Shown here: one piece after another, positions 10,901-17,558 of the stretch
Layout of the letters: every line of letters begins with the position of its first letter
Numbering within the stretch: position 1 is the stretch's first letter
Source: Pseudomonadota bacterium
GTDB taxonomy: Bacteria > Pseudomonadota > Alphaproteobacteria > Rhizobiales > Xanthobacteraceae
Reading direction: 5' to 3'
Assembly (NCBI GenBank): GCA_023435725.1
Contig: JAEYRD010000160.1
Span: 50,731-114,730, forward strand
Length of the DNA stretch: 64,000 bases
Notes under the pieces: generated by a model
Seen by the model: the letters and a program-made list of their open reading frames with translations, nothing else
What the model was told of the DNA's origin: nothing
The model's database searches: none
Program-made: the position numbers and the translations under genes

Positions 10901-11831
10901 GGATCAGGCCAGCGCCTACGCCGCACGCAAGCGCACCGACGCGTTTGCCATGGTCACCAAGGCGTCGCCGCAGAGCTTCGCGCCGCGCTGGAGCGTGTGG
11001 GCCGCGGGCTTTGGCGGTTCGCAGACGACAGACGGCAACGCGGCGGTCGGCTCGAACGACACGACCAGCCGTATCGCCGGCACCGCGGTCGGTGCCGATT
11101 ATCGGCTCTCGCCGACCACGCTGCTCGGCTTCGCGCTGGCCGGCGGCGGCACCAGCTTCGGCGTGAACGGTCTCGGCTCCGGCCGTTCCGACCTGTTCCA
11201 GGCGGGCGCGTATCTGCGTCATTCCAACGGCCCGACGTACATTTCGGCCGCGCTGGCCTATGGCTGGCAGAACATCACTACCGATCGCACGGTGACCATC
11301 GCCGGTGCCGATCGTCTGCGCGCCGCGTTCGATGCCAATGCGTATTCCGGTCGTATCGAAGGCGGCTATCGCTTCGTCGCGCCCTGGATCGGCGGCGTCG
11401 GCTTCACGCCCTACGGCGCGGCGCAGTTCACGACGCTCGATCTGCCGGCCTATGCCGAGCAGGTCATTTCCGGCTCGACCGCATTCGCCCTGAGCTATGC
11501 CGCGAAAACCGTGACGGACACCCGCAGCGAACTCGGCCTGCGCTCCGACAAATCCTTTGCCGTGCGGGACGGCGTCCTCACGCTGCGCGGCCGCCTGGCC
11601 TGGGCGCATGATTTCAATCCGGATCGATCGATCGCCACCACCTTCCAGGCGCTGCCGGGCGCAAGCTTCGTCGTCAACGGCGCGGCGCAAGCAAGCGACT
11701 CCGCGCTCACCACGGCTTCCCTGGAGATGAACTGGTTGAACGGCTGGTCTGCGGCGGCGAGTTTCGAAGGCGAGTTCTCGAACGTCACCCGCAGCTACGC
11801 CGGCAAGGGCAGCGTTCGCTACGCCTGGTGA
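7914..11831 (+). CDS. Autotransporter adhesin with long glycine-rich passenger
   Basis: A 1,305-residue type Va secreted protein. The signal peptide is at residues 1 to about 40 and ends CADVAFA before QCAGN. Residues about 55-150 look like a right-handed beta-helix start (TLSGALSPIFNSVTINGNGN). From about 157 to 460 the protein is dominated by GGxGGFGGGGG runs, coded by GC-rich but varied codons. Two autotransporter-associated beta-strand repeats follow, GTGTLTLSAANTYTGGT near 537 and GTLTLSGNNTYTGATTVNGG near 740. The C-terminal 280 residues (from WSVWAAGFGG near 1026) form the outer-membrane barrel and end in the aromatic SVRYAW typical of BAM substrates. The frame extends upstream to a GTG at 7752, but the signal peptide and GGAG favour 7914. 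Likely a surface adhesin; the binding partner is unknown. Confidence 0.93.
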   Translation: MLMGMKSVRRTSVHAVWLAAIGFVIANVTCADVAFAQCAGNTCTVTIASDPGTSATGTTGAAGTLSYALAYANAQSSPVTINIETSVTLSGALSPIFNSVTINGNGNTISGGGTERIFFIGVDHATQTSAAVAGSIVAQTQNVAISNLTLANAVARGGAGGDGGGGGMGAGGALFVNQSANVTLTGVSFNNNSAVGGAGVAGTSGGGGGLGGAGGATNPAGLNGGGGGGLFGAGGGGLGNGNAGGGGIFGTGGIGYPYGGGGGGYTGAGGGPDSNGQDGHLGVSGLTGKPGGNGTGTTGGAQGGGGGGTISSVLSSGSGGGGGFGGQSGNGTLGGAGGFGGGGGGPDVTGNGQAGAAGGFGGGGSGAIGYFPGGSGGFGGGGGGIGGSGFGGTGGSGGFGGGGGAAGYGSASGVGGQGGFGGGGGSGPTAGQAGFGAGDGGSAGGGGGAAMGGAVFVAKGGTLTINGSGSTTGSAATGGSGANTGSAFGGGFFLQGSALTIGAGNYTIADVIADQNGSGGSNAANGFGGTGGQSSITKSGTGTLTLSAANTYTGGTFVNGGTLTLSHQTNGVIDAAGTGGISFTGTAGALRTGLTATLSNTITSNANTTGTIAVATGQTLTFNGILYQHGNLIFGSATDQGTVIWSAPGELLYGGTVRIAGGTLKAGSSPLGNALGDMTYVAQTTVDAGAMLDFSNQSGSINNLHGAGNVTAGTGLLTLINGGDFSGTISGSGGLKLASGTLTLSGNNTYTGATTVNGGVLDVEGSITGTSSVTVNAGGTLTGTGLVDPLVVTIAAGGALAPGNGTAGTSLAIEGNLALQSGAIYLVQVNPSTASFASITGTAALGGATVNAVFASGSYVSKQYTILTAGNGITGSFGSLVDTNLPANFRTTLSYDANDAYLNLALNFAIPGGLNGNQQAVGNGLTNFFNANGGIPLIYGALTPAGLTQASGESGTGSQQTTFAAMSQFMGVLTDPFAQRDGGPGAASGTAGFVEEDQASAYAARKRTDAFAMVTKASPQSFAPRWSVWAAGFGGSQTTDGNAAVGSNDTTSRIAGTAVGADYRLSPTTLLGFALAGGGTSFGVNGLGSGRSDLFQAGAYLRHSNGPTYISAALAYGWQNITTDRTVTIAGADRLRAAFDANAYSGRIEGGYRFVAPWIGGVGFTPYGAAQFTTLDLPAYAEQVISGSTAFALSYAAKTVTDTRSELGLRSDKSFAVRDGVLTLRGRLAWAHDFNPDRSIATTFQALPGASFVVNGAAQASDSALTTASLEMNWLNGWSAAASFEGEFSNVTRSYAGKGSVRYAW

Positions 11832-11837
11832 GCTGTT

Positions 11838-12059
11838 TCACCCCTCCAGCGTGAAGCCGACGCGCAGCGTCACCTGGTAGTGGCGGACAGTGCCGTTCTC
11901 GATATGGCCACGCGTCTGCACCACCTCGAACCACTTCATCTCGCGAACGGTCTTGGAAGCGCGGCTGACGGCGTTCTTGATCGCGTCCTCGATCGAGGTC
12001 TCGGACGATCCGACCAGTTCCAGGATCTTGTAGACGTGATCCTTCTCGGCTGTGGCCAT
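11838..12059 (-). CDS. Dodecin family flavin-binding protein
   Basis: A 73-residue protein that matches bacterial dodecins along its whole length. It has a VYKILELVGSSETSIEDAI opening, a long helix, then MKWFEVVQTRGHI with the tryptophan (Trp43) that stacks on bound flavin in the family. Dodecins assemble into hollow dodecamers that store or buffer riboflavin, FMN or FAD in the cytosol. It is convergent with the autotransporter gene, 6 bases apart, and shares no function with it. A perfect palindrome, GAACGCGCGTTC at 12107-12118, lies about 50 bases before its start and might be a control site. Confidence 0.93.
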   Translation of the reverse strand: MATAEKDHVYKILELVGSSETSIEDAIKNAVSRASKTVREMKWFEVVQTRGHIENGTVRHYQVTLRVGFTLEG

Positions 12060-12235
12060 GGCGTGTCTCCCCTTGGGCCGTGTATGGCCGGATACCGCTC
12101 TCGCGAGAACGCGCGTTCGAGAGACGTCCGGCCCCGACTCTGAACGGGCGCCGGGCCTTCGGGTTCCCTGCTCGGCGATGGCCGCATGCGCCAGCCGAGG
12201 TGGAGCAGGCTGCGTTCGCCTGCTAAGCGCTATCC

Positions 12236-13117
12236 ATGGATTCGGCGCGGCGCGACAGGACGATCGGCTCTCTTTGCCTCTGCGTGACGGCGATCGGCTG
12301 GGCGCTGAACTGGCCGCTGATGAAGCTGTTGCTCCAGGAATGGCCCCCGCTGTTTGCGCGCGGGCTTGCCGGCGTCTGCGCTTCGCTCATTCTCGGCACC
12401 CTGGCGCTGAGCCGGAAGGAGTCGTTCACCGTTCCGCGCGAGGCGATCCCGCGGCTGTTGTTTGCGACCCTCACGAATGTCTTTGCCTGGATGGGGCTCG
12501 GCACGGTCGCGATGAAATACGTGACCGTGAGCGAAGGGGCACTGCTCGCCTACACCATGCCGATCTGGGCAATGCTGTTCGCCTGGCCGGTGCTGCACAC
12601 GCGGCCGACCATGCGGGACATCTTCGGGCTTGCCCTCGGCGTTGCCGGCGTCGCGCTGCTCCTGAGCGGCAACGGTTTTGCGTTCGGCGCCGACAAGCTG
12701 CTTGGTATTGTGCTGGCGCTGCTGTGCGCCATCCTGTTCGCGCTCGGCAATGTGCTCAACCACAAGCCGCTGCCGATGCCGCCGCTGGTCGTCGTCGCCT
12801 GGCAGGTCGGGCTCGGCTGCGCCGCGATGCTGATCCTCGGCATCCTGTTCGAGCATCCGAATGTCACGGCGATCACGCCCGTCGGGCTCGGCTGCTTCGT
12901 CTACATGACGCTGGTGCCGATGGGTGTCTGCTACGTCACATGGTTCGAGACGCTGCGCCGCCTGCCGCCGACCTCGGCCTCGACCGGCATGCTGATCGTT
13001 CCCGTGATCGGCGTGATCTCCGCCGCGTTCATCCTGGGCGAGCCGCTGGGCCTGCGTGAATGGGGGGCGATGGCGCTCACACTGGGCGGCGTGACACTGG
13101 CCCTGCAGCGGGCGTAG
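12236..13117 (+). CDS. EamA/DMT-family transporter
   Basis: A 293-residue membrane protein with ten hydrophobic segments arranged as two EamA repeats of five. The first repeat starts at IGSLCLCVTAIGWALNWPL and ends with a GVAGVALLLSG helix near residue 145. The second starts at LLGIVLALLCAILFALGNV and ends at GGVTLALQRA. The proline-containing segment LAYTMPIWAMLFAWPV in the first repeat is typical of drug/metabolite exporters. The substrate cannot be read from the sequence. The gene is divergent from dodecin across 176 bases and convergent with the GT87-type gene. Confidence 0.9.
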   Translation: MDSARRDRTIGSLCLCVTAIGWALNWPLMKLLLQEWPPLFARGLAGVCASLILGTLALSRKESFTVPREAIPRLLFATLTNVFAWMGLGTVAMKYVTVSEGALLAYTMPIWAMLFAWPVLHTRPTMRDIFGLALGVAGVALLLSGNGFAFGADKLLGIVLALLCAILFALGNVLNHKPLPMPPLVVVAWQVGLGCAAMLILGILFEHPNVTAITPVGLGCFVYMTLVPMGVCYVTWFETLRRLPPTSASTGMLIVPVIGVISAAFILGEPLGLREWGAMALTLGGVTLALQRA

Positions 13118-13122
13118 AGATC

Positions 13123-14370
13123 TTATTCCGCGGCCTGGGGCAGGACGGGCACAGGCTGCGTCCCGCGCCACAGCAGTCTCAGCAGCAGGACGAGCAGCGC
13201 GATCAGTGCGAAGCCGCCGAGCGCGGGGGCAAAATGCTGATTGGGATCGGCCTTCTGCCCGAACTGCACGGCCAGCCGAGCCGACTGCACCAGCCCATAG
13301 GCGCCGGCGAGCAGGATCAGCCCGTAGATCACGCTACGCTCGGCCGGGCGCGCCATCCTGGCGAGATCGGGCAGCGCCAGGGCAAGACCGATCCCGAGCA
13401 TGGGCAGGTCGTAATCATAGGCATACGGGCTGATCATCACCGATACCATCGCTGCGATACCCAGCGCGAAGGTGGACGACACGCCGCGTGCCACTCCGAG
13501 CAGGACGGCGAACAAGGCGAGCGCAGCAACGGTCGCTTGTCCCCAGAAGGCGCCGCTCGCCGAAAAGCCGGCCTTGTACAGCGCCGCATAGGCCGAGATC
13601 ATGCGAAAGAGCGGATAGAAGCCCTGCTCGAGATAGCTCGCCGACTCCCTGATCGCACCGAGCCATGCGGTCCAGATCTGCCATCCGAACAGGAGCGTGC
13701 AGAGCAGCGAACTCGCAAGCACGACGGCCGCCGCCGTTCCGAGCGCAATCCAGCGGCGCGTCGCCAGCAAGTAGAGGCTGACGGCAATCGCAAGGTGCGG
13801 CTTGATCACCATGGCGCCAAGTGCGAGGCCGGCGACCAATTGCCGCCGCTCCACATTGAGGCAAACGAGCCCGATCATCGCTCCCGTGAGAAAGCCGTTC
13901 TGCCCGCAGCCGATCGTGATCGCCAGGGCTGGAAACAGGATCACCAGGACTTGCGCGAAATTTGCGCCGGCAATCGCGCGCAGCGTCACGAGATAGACCG
14001 CGAGCGTCGCAGTGGTGAAGAGGAGATAGGCGATGCCGACCTGCAGGAATGCGAGCGGCGCGAGAAAGAGCCCGTATTGCGGCGGATAGGTCCAGGGCAT
14101 GAAGCCGGTCGCGCCACCCGCAGCGTCCATCTGCATCTTCAGCAGCGCCTTGAAATGATAGACTTGGTCGATATCGCCGAGCCAGATGCGCTGTGCGACG
14201 ATATGGAAGGCGTCGAAGTCGGCAAGCTCGCGGCTCGCCCAGCCGCCGAAGCGGGCGAACCACAAGGTCTTGAAGGCGACGATCACGGCCAGCGCCGCCA
14301 GTACGAAGCGTACATAAGCCGCTCGCTTTGACGGCGAGGCCTGGAGCTGTTCCAGCGTTTCGGCAAACAT
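13123..14370 (-). CDS. GT87-type (DUF2029) membrane glycosyltransferase-like protein
   Basis: A 415-residue polytopic protein with about ten membrane segments. The start at MFAETLEQL (14370) is preferred; the frame is open to 14523. After helix 1 the large periplasmic loop contains DFDAFHIVAQRIWLGDIDQVY, and later PWTYPPQYGLFLAPLAF, the aromatic-proline pattern shared by polyprenol-phosphate-mannose transferases of family GT87. These enzymes move mannose from a lipid carrier to an outer acceptor. Members in rhizobia are mostly uncharacterised, so the sugar and acceptor are unknown. It stands alone, convergent with the EamA gene 5 bases away. Confidence 0.8.
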   Translation of the reverse strand: MFAETLEQLQASPSKRAAYVRFVLAALAVIVAFKTLWFARFGGWASRELADFDAFHIVAQRIWLGDIDQVYHFKALLKMQMDAAGGATGFMPWTYPPQYGLFLAPLAFLQVGIAYLLFTTATLAVYLVTLRAIAGANFAQVLVILFPALAITIGCGQNGFLTGAMIGLVCLNVERRQLVAGLALGAMVIKPHLAIAVSLYLLATRRWIALGTAAAVVLASSLLCTLLFGWQIWTAWLGAIRESASYLEQGFYPLFRMISAYAALYKAGFSASGAFWGQATVAALALFAVLLGVARGVSSTFALGIAAMVSVMISPYAYDYDLPMLGIGLALALPDLARMARPAERSVIYGLILLAGAYGLVQSARLAVQFGQKADPNQHFAPALGGFALIALLVLLLRLLWRGTQPVPVLPQAAE

Positions 14371-14653
14371 GAGCGACGACCTCGGACCTGACCGATCGGC
14401 GGCCCGGCAGGTCCACAGATCCCTGCCAAACTGCCATTGGAGGTTTAAGGGACGGTAACGAATGCTGAAGGATTTTGCGGGGGGCATGGCTCCGCTCACC
14501 CGCATCACGAGACTGGTTGCCACTCGCCGGAGGTCACGGCTGCCACGTCAGCCAAAAGCATTTTGAGCTCGCGCTTCCGCCGAAGCGCCACCAGAGGCAA
14601 GTAGGCTGCGGAACGTCATTGCAGTACCTCTGCCAGCCAGCACCGCACCTGCC
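14371..14653. other. Intergenic stretch, nothing recognised
   Basis: 283 bases between the start of the leftward GT87-type gene and the stop of the leftward HNH gene. I find no tRNA-like T-loop, no strong hairpin followed by T residues, and no open frame with a ribosome site. It presumably holds the GT87-type gene promoter. Confidence 0.4.
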
Positions 14654-15211
14654 CTACGGATCCAGCTCCGTATCCCAGTAGAGATAATCCAGCCAGCTGT
14701 CGTGCAGATAGTTCGGCGGGAAGAGACGGCCGTTGCGGTGGAGCTGGTGCACGGTCGGAGCGAACGCGCTCTGGCGCGGAAACATCTTCGCTTGCACGGG
14801 GGTGAGATTGCCCTTGCGCAGGTTACAGGGCGAGCATGCCGCGACCACGTTCTCCCAGGTGGTCTGGCCGCCTTTGCTGCGCGGGATGATGTGATCGAAG
14901 GTGAGGTCTTCGGGCGAGCCGCAATATTGGCAGGCGAAACGATCGCGCAGGAAGACGTTGAAACGGGTGAAGGCAGGATGGGTGGTCGGCTTGACGAAGG
15001 ATTTGAGCGAGACGACGCTCGGCAGCTGCATTTGCAGCGTGGGACTTCGAACCGCCTGATCGTAATGCGCTACGATATTGACGCGGTCGAGGAACACCGC
15101 CTTGATCGCGTCCTGCCACGACCACAACGACAGTGGGTAGTAACTCAGCGGCCGGAAGTCCGCATTCAGGACCAGCACCGGCCAACTGCCTTGCGAGACA
15201 TGTGCGTTCAA
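14654..15211 (-). CDS. HNH endonuclease domain protein
   Basis: A 185-residue protein read from a TTG at 15211 with GGGAG seven bases upstream. The centre carries a full zinc-supported HNH motif: CQYCG near residue 100, DHIIPRSKGG (catalytic His and Asp region) and NVVAACSPCNLRKGN with the second cysteine pair. The N-terminal 80 residues (VLVLNADFRPLSYYPLSLW) are the conserved front part of a widespread alphaproteobacterial HNH group whose members are not tied to mobile introns. The biological role is unknown and no restriction or phage gene lies nearby. An imperfect inverted repeat sits just upstream at 15248-15270. Confidence 0.9.
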   Translation of the reverse strand: MNAHVSQGSWPVLVLNADFRPLSYYPLSLWSWQDAIKAVFLDRVNIVAHYDQAVRSPTLQMQLPSVVSLKSFVKPTTHPAFTRFNVFLRDRFACQYCGSPEDLTFDHIIPRSKGGQTTWENVVAACSPCNLRKGNLTPVQAKMFPRQSAFAPTVHQLHRNGRLFPPNYLHDSWLDYLYWDTELDP

Positions 15212-15247
15212 GTAACGCTCCCGGCCTCCAATGTACGCTGCGAAGCA

Positions 15248-15270
15248 GCATGTGTTGACATACTACATGC
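15248..15270. promoter_or_regulatory. Inverted repeat upstream of HNH gene
   Basis: GCATGT, 11 bases, ACATGC: two six-base arms, 37 bases before the TTG start of the leftward HNH gene and about 107 bases before the rightward TctC-type gene. The spacer contains TTGACA on the plus strand. It could be an operator or chance. Confidence 0.25.
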
Positions 15271-15376
15271 AGCGTGACGGGATTGTGAAGCCCGTTGAGC
15301 GACTTATTCAGACGCAGGCAATGCGGCGGCGAGGTGGCAAAACGCTCAAAAACGCCGCGATTTGGGGGAGGGATCC

Positions 15377-16354
15377 ATGCGCGCCTGGCTCGCCGTGCTG
15401 CTTGCGGCCGTGCTTGGTGTCGCGCCGATTCGCCGGGCTGCGGCCGAGGATTACCCGGCGCGCCCCGTCACCATGATCGTGCCGTTCCCGGCGGGCGGCG
15501 CCACCGATACCCTGGCTCGATTCCTCGGCGAACGCCTGAACGCCGTGCTGAAGCAGCCGATCGTGATCGAGAATGTCGGCGGTGCGGCCGGCTCGCTCGG
15601 CGTCGCCCGCGCGGTGCGCGCCGCCGCCGACGGCTACACGCTGTCGATCGGAACCTCGACCACGCACATGCTGACCGGCGGGCTCTACGCGCTGTCGTTC
15701 GATCTGTTGCGGGATCTCGAGCCGGTCATCCTGATCGGCAGCGAGCCGCTGCTCATCGTTGGCCGCAGGGATTTGCCGGCAGACGATCTCAAACAATTGA
15801 TCGCGTGGCTGAAGGCCAACCCGGACAAGGCCTCGGTCGGCATCGCCGGTGTCAGCGCCACCGGCCATCTCGCCGGTATCTCGTTGCAGAAGGAGACCGG
15901 CGCGACATTTCAGTTCGTGCCTTATCGCGGCAACGGGCCGGCGATGCAGGACCTCGTCGCCGGCCAGATCGACGCGATGATCGAGCCGGCCTCGAACTTC
16001 AGGGCGCTGGTCCGCGCCGACAGCATCAAGACATTTGCGGTGACGAGCAAGGCGCGTTCGCCGTCATGGCCGGGCATTCCGACCGCGGATGAAGCGGGGC
16101 TCCCCGGCTATTCCGCCTCACTCTGGTACGGGCTGTGGGTGCCGAAGGGCACGTCGAAAGACATCGTCGCAAAGCTCAACGCCGCCATGGTGCAGATCCT
16201 GGCGAGCCCGCAGGTCAAGCAGCGCTTCGCCGAGCTCGGCATCCAGGTCTCGCCGCTCGTGCAGCAATCGCCGGACGGGCTACGCGCTTACCAGAAGGAA
16301 GAGGCGGACCGCTGGTGGCCGATCATCAAGGCGTCGGGGATCAAGGTGGAGTAG
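15377..16354 (+). CDS. Tripartite tricarboxylate transporter substrate-binding protein (TctC/Bug family)
   Basis: A 325-residue periplasmic binding protein. The ATG at 15377 follows a GGGGGAGGG ribosome site; a TTG at 15362 is in frame but lies inside that site. The signal peptide ends AAAEDYPARPV. The family fingerprints are present: IVPFPAGGATDTLARFL near residue 40, GGAAGSLGVARAVRAAADGYTL, and a C-terminal LWVPKGTSKDIVAKLN. These proteins bind small carboxylates and feed TctAB permeases. No tctA or tctB lies near, so it is an orphan receptor, as are most of the many Bug paralogues. It may relate to the neighbouring catabolic cluster, which would be inference. Confidence 0.92.
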   Translation: MRAWLAVLLAAVLGVAPIRRAAAEDYPARPVTMIVPFPAGGATDTLARFLGERLNAVLKQPIVIENVGGAAGSLGVARAVRAAADGYTLSIGTSTTHMLTGGLYALSFDLLRDLEPVILIGSEPLLIVGRRDLPADDLKQLIAWLKANPDKASVGIAGVSATGHLAGISLQKETGATFQFVPYRGNGPAMQDLVAGQIDAMIEPASNFRALVRADSIKTFAVTSKARSPSWPGIPTADEAGLPGYSASLWYGLWVPKGTSKDIVAKLNAAMVQILASPQVKQRFAELGIQVSPLVQQSPDGLRAYQKEEADRWWPIIKASGIKVE

Positions 16355-16363
16355 GGGGCGCCT

Positions 16364-16440
16364 GTCATTCCTGGGCTCGCGCGGAGCCTGTCATCGGGCC
16401 GCGCTTTGCGCGGACCCGTTGGCGCGCCCGGAATGACGAG
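16364..16440. repeat. Palindromic intergenic repeat, family B copy 1
   Basis: An element bounded by GTCATTC and GAATGAC. Read on the minus strand, its interior GGCGCGCCAACGGGTCCGCG is nearly identical to the copy at 29553-29717. It lies between two convergent genes and may act as a bidirectional terminator. Confidence 0.75.
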
Positions 16441-16445
16441 ATGGA

Positions 16446-17423
16446 TTATTCCCGCACCCGCTCCAGCTTCTGCAAACAGCGCGTGCCGCGCACTTCGGCC
16501 GGCATCTCCTCGTCCGGAAAACTCGTCTTCCAGTCGGTGACACCGACCTCGCCGACATAGATGTCGCCCTTCGAATCCAGCGCGATGCCGTGTGGCGCCA
16601 AAAACTTTCCGCTCGCGACACCGGGGCCTTCCCCGCCGCCGAGGCGCGCGATGCGATTGCCCTTCGCATCCACGATCGACAGCCGCGGACCGAGATTGGG
16701 TACCTTGCGGTTGACGGCCATGCCGGGGCCGAGCTCGCCGATGACGAAGGTCGGGTTCTTGCCGCTGCCGCAGCAGCACAGCGCACAGGGACGGTGCAGA
16801 TTGTTCCACTGCGTCTCGTACTTGCCTTCGCCATTGAACACCTGCACGCGGTGGTTCTCGCGGTCGGCGACATAGACCCAGCCGTCGGCGTCGGTGGCGA
16901 TATTGTGCACGATGTTGAACTGGCCGGGATCGGTACCCGGCTCACCCCAGCTTGTCATCAGCTTGCCGCTAGGGGTGAACTTGTGCACGCGCGCATTGCC
17001 ATAGCCGTCAGAGACGTAGATTTCTCCCTTCGGCGACAGCGCGGTATGGGTGCAGCGATGGAAGGGATCGCCGCTCATGAACGGGGACGGCTTCTCGGGG
17101 ATGCCGATCGTCAGCAGCACCTTGCCTTCAGTGGTGCATTTGCGCACGGTGTGGTCGCCGTCATCGGTGCAGTAGAGGTTGTCGTCGGCATCGATGTGCA
17201 GGCCGTGGGCGCGGGAGAACAGTCCTTCGCCCCAGCTGCGCAGGAAATTGCCCTCGCGGTCCAGCACCACCATCGGATGGGCGCCACGGTTGAAGACGTA
17301 GATGCGGTCCTTGCTGTCGACCGCGACGGAAGCGACGTCGGTGAGCTGCCAGCCGTCCGGCAGTTTTGCGAAGTTGTCGACGACGCGGTAGCGGTGCTCG
17401 CCGGTGCCGAGGATGGCTGGCAT
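16446..17423 (-). CDS. NHL-repeat beta-propeller protein (amidating-lyase-like)
   Basis: A 325-residue protein made of about six NHL blades. Several blades show the pattern of a glycine, a hydrophobic stretch, then D.DDN or D.DG followed by VYVADRENHRVQVF, for example LHIDADDNLYCTDDGDHTV and IATDADGWVYVADRENHRV. Such propellers resemble the peptidyl-alpha-hydroxyglycine lyase fold, but no secretion signal is visible and catalytic function is doubtful. The start at MPAILG (17423) has an AAGGAGAAGG site; the longer frame upstream runs into a dispersed repeat. It is the last gene of the leftward cluster under the LysR region, separated from the FMO gene by the repeat at 17473. Confidence 0.82.
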   Translation of the reverse strand: MPAILGTGEHRYRVVDNFAKLPDGWQLTDVASVAVDSKDRIYVFNRGAHPMVVLDREGNFLRSWGEGLFSRAHGLHIDADDNLYCTDDGDHTVRKCTTEGKVLLTIGIPEKPSPFMSGDPFHRCTHTALSPKGEIYVSDGYGNARVHKFTPSGKLMTSWGEPGTDPGQFNIVHNIATDADGWVYVADRENHRVQVFNGEGKYETQWNNLHRPCALCCCGSGKNPTFVIGELGPGMAVNRKVPNLGPRLSIVDAKGNRIARLGGGEGPGVASGKFLAPHGIALDSKGDIYVGEVGVTDWKTSFPDEEMPAEVRGTRCLQKLERVRE

Positions 17424-17472
17424 TGGTTCCTTCTCCTTATTCTCTGTCGTGCAGCGGCTCCGTTCCCGCGTC

Positions 17473-17550
17473 GTCATTGCGAGCGAAGCGAAGCAATCCA
17501 GAGTCTTTCCGCGGAGACAGTCTGGATTGCTTCGCTTCGCTCGCAATGAC
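17473..17550. repeat. Palindromic intergenic repeat, family A copy 1
   Basis: A perfect 30-base inverted repeat: the arm at 17473-17502 starts GTCATTGCGAGCGAAGCG and the arm at 17521-17550 is its exact reverse complement, with an 18-base loop. Copies occur at 38971 and 56814. It gives rise to the spurious N-terminal extension of the NHL gene. Confidence 0.9.
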
Positions 17551-17558
17551 GGTATTGC

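Noticed and set aside
9819..11690. 623-residue frame on the minus strand opposite the autotransporter
   Set aside because: Composition is Arg/Gly/Ala-rich shadow coding caused by GC-rich third positions; the plus strand has signal peptide, repeats and barrel.
12107..12118. GAACGCGCGTTC as a LexA site
   Set aside because: The alphaproteobacterial LexA site is a direct repeat GTTC-N7-GTTC; this is an inverted palindrome with no SOS gene beside it.
14371..14653. tRNA or small RNA in the gap before the HNH gene
   Set aside because: No T-arm consensus, acceptor pairing or terminator-like hairpin was found.
15255..15286. TTGACA upstream of the TctC-type gene as a promoter
   Set aside because: No acceptable -10 element lies 16-18 bases downstream; the nearest candidate is 20 bases away.
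17424..17546. N-terminal extension of the NHL protein
   Set aside because: It is translated from a dispersed palindromic repeat; the ATG at 17423 has a good ribosome site.
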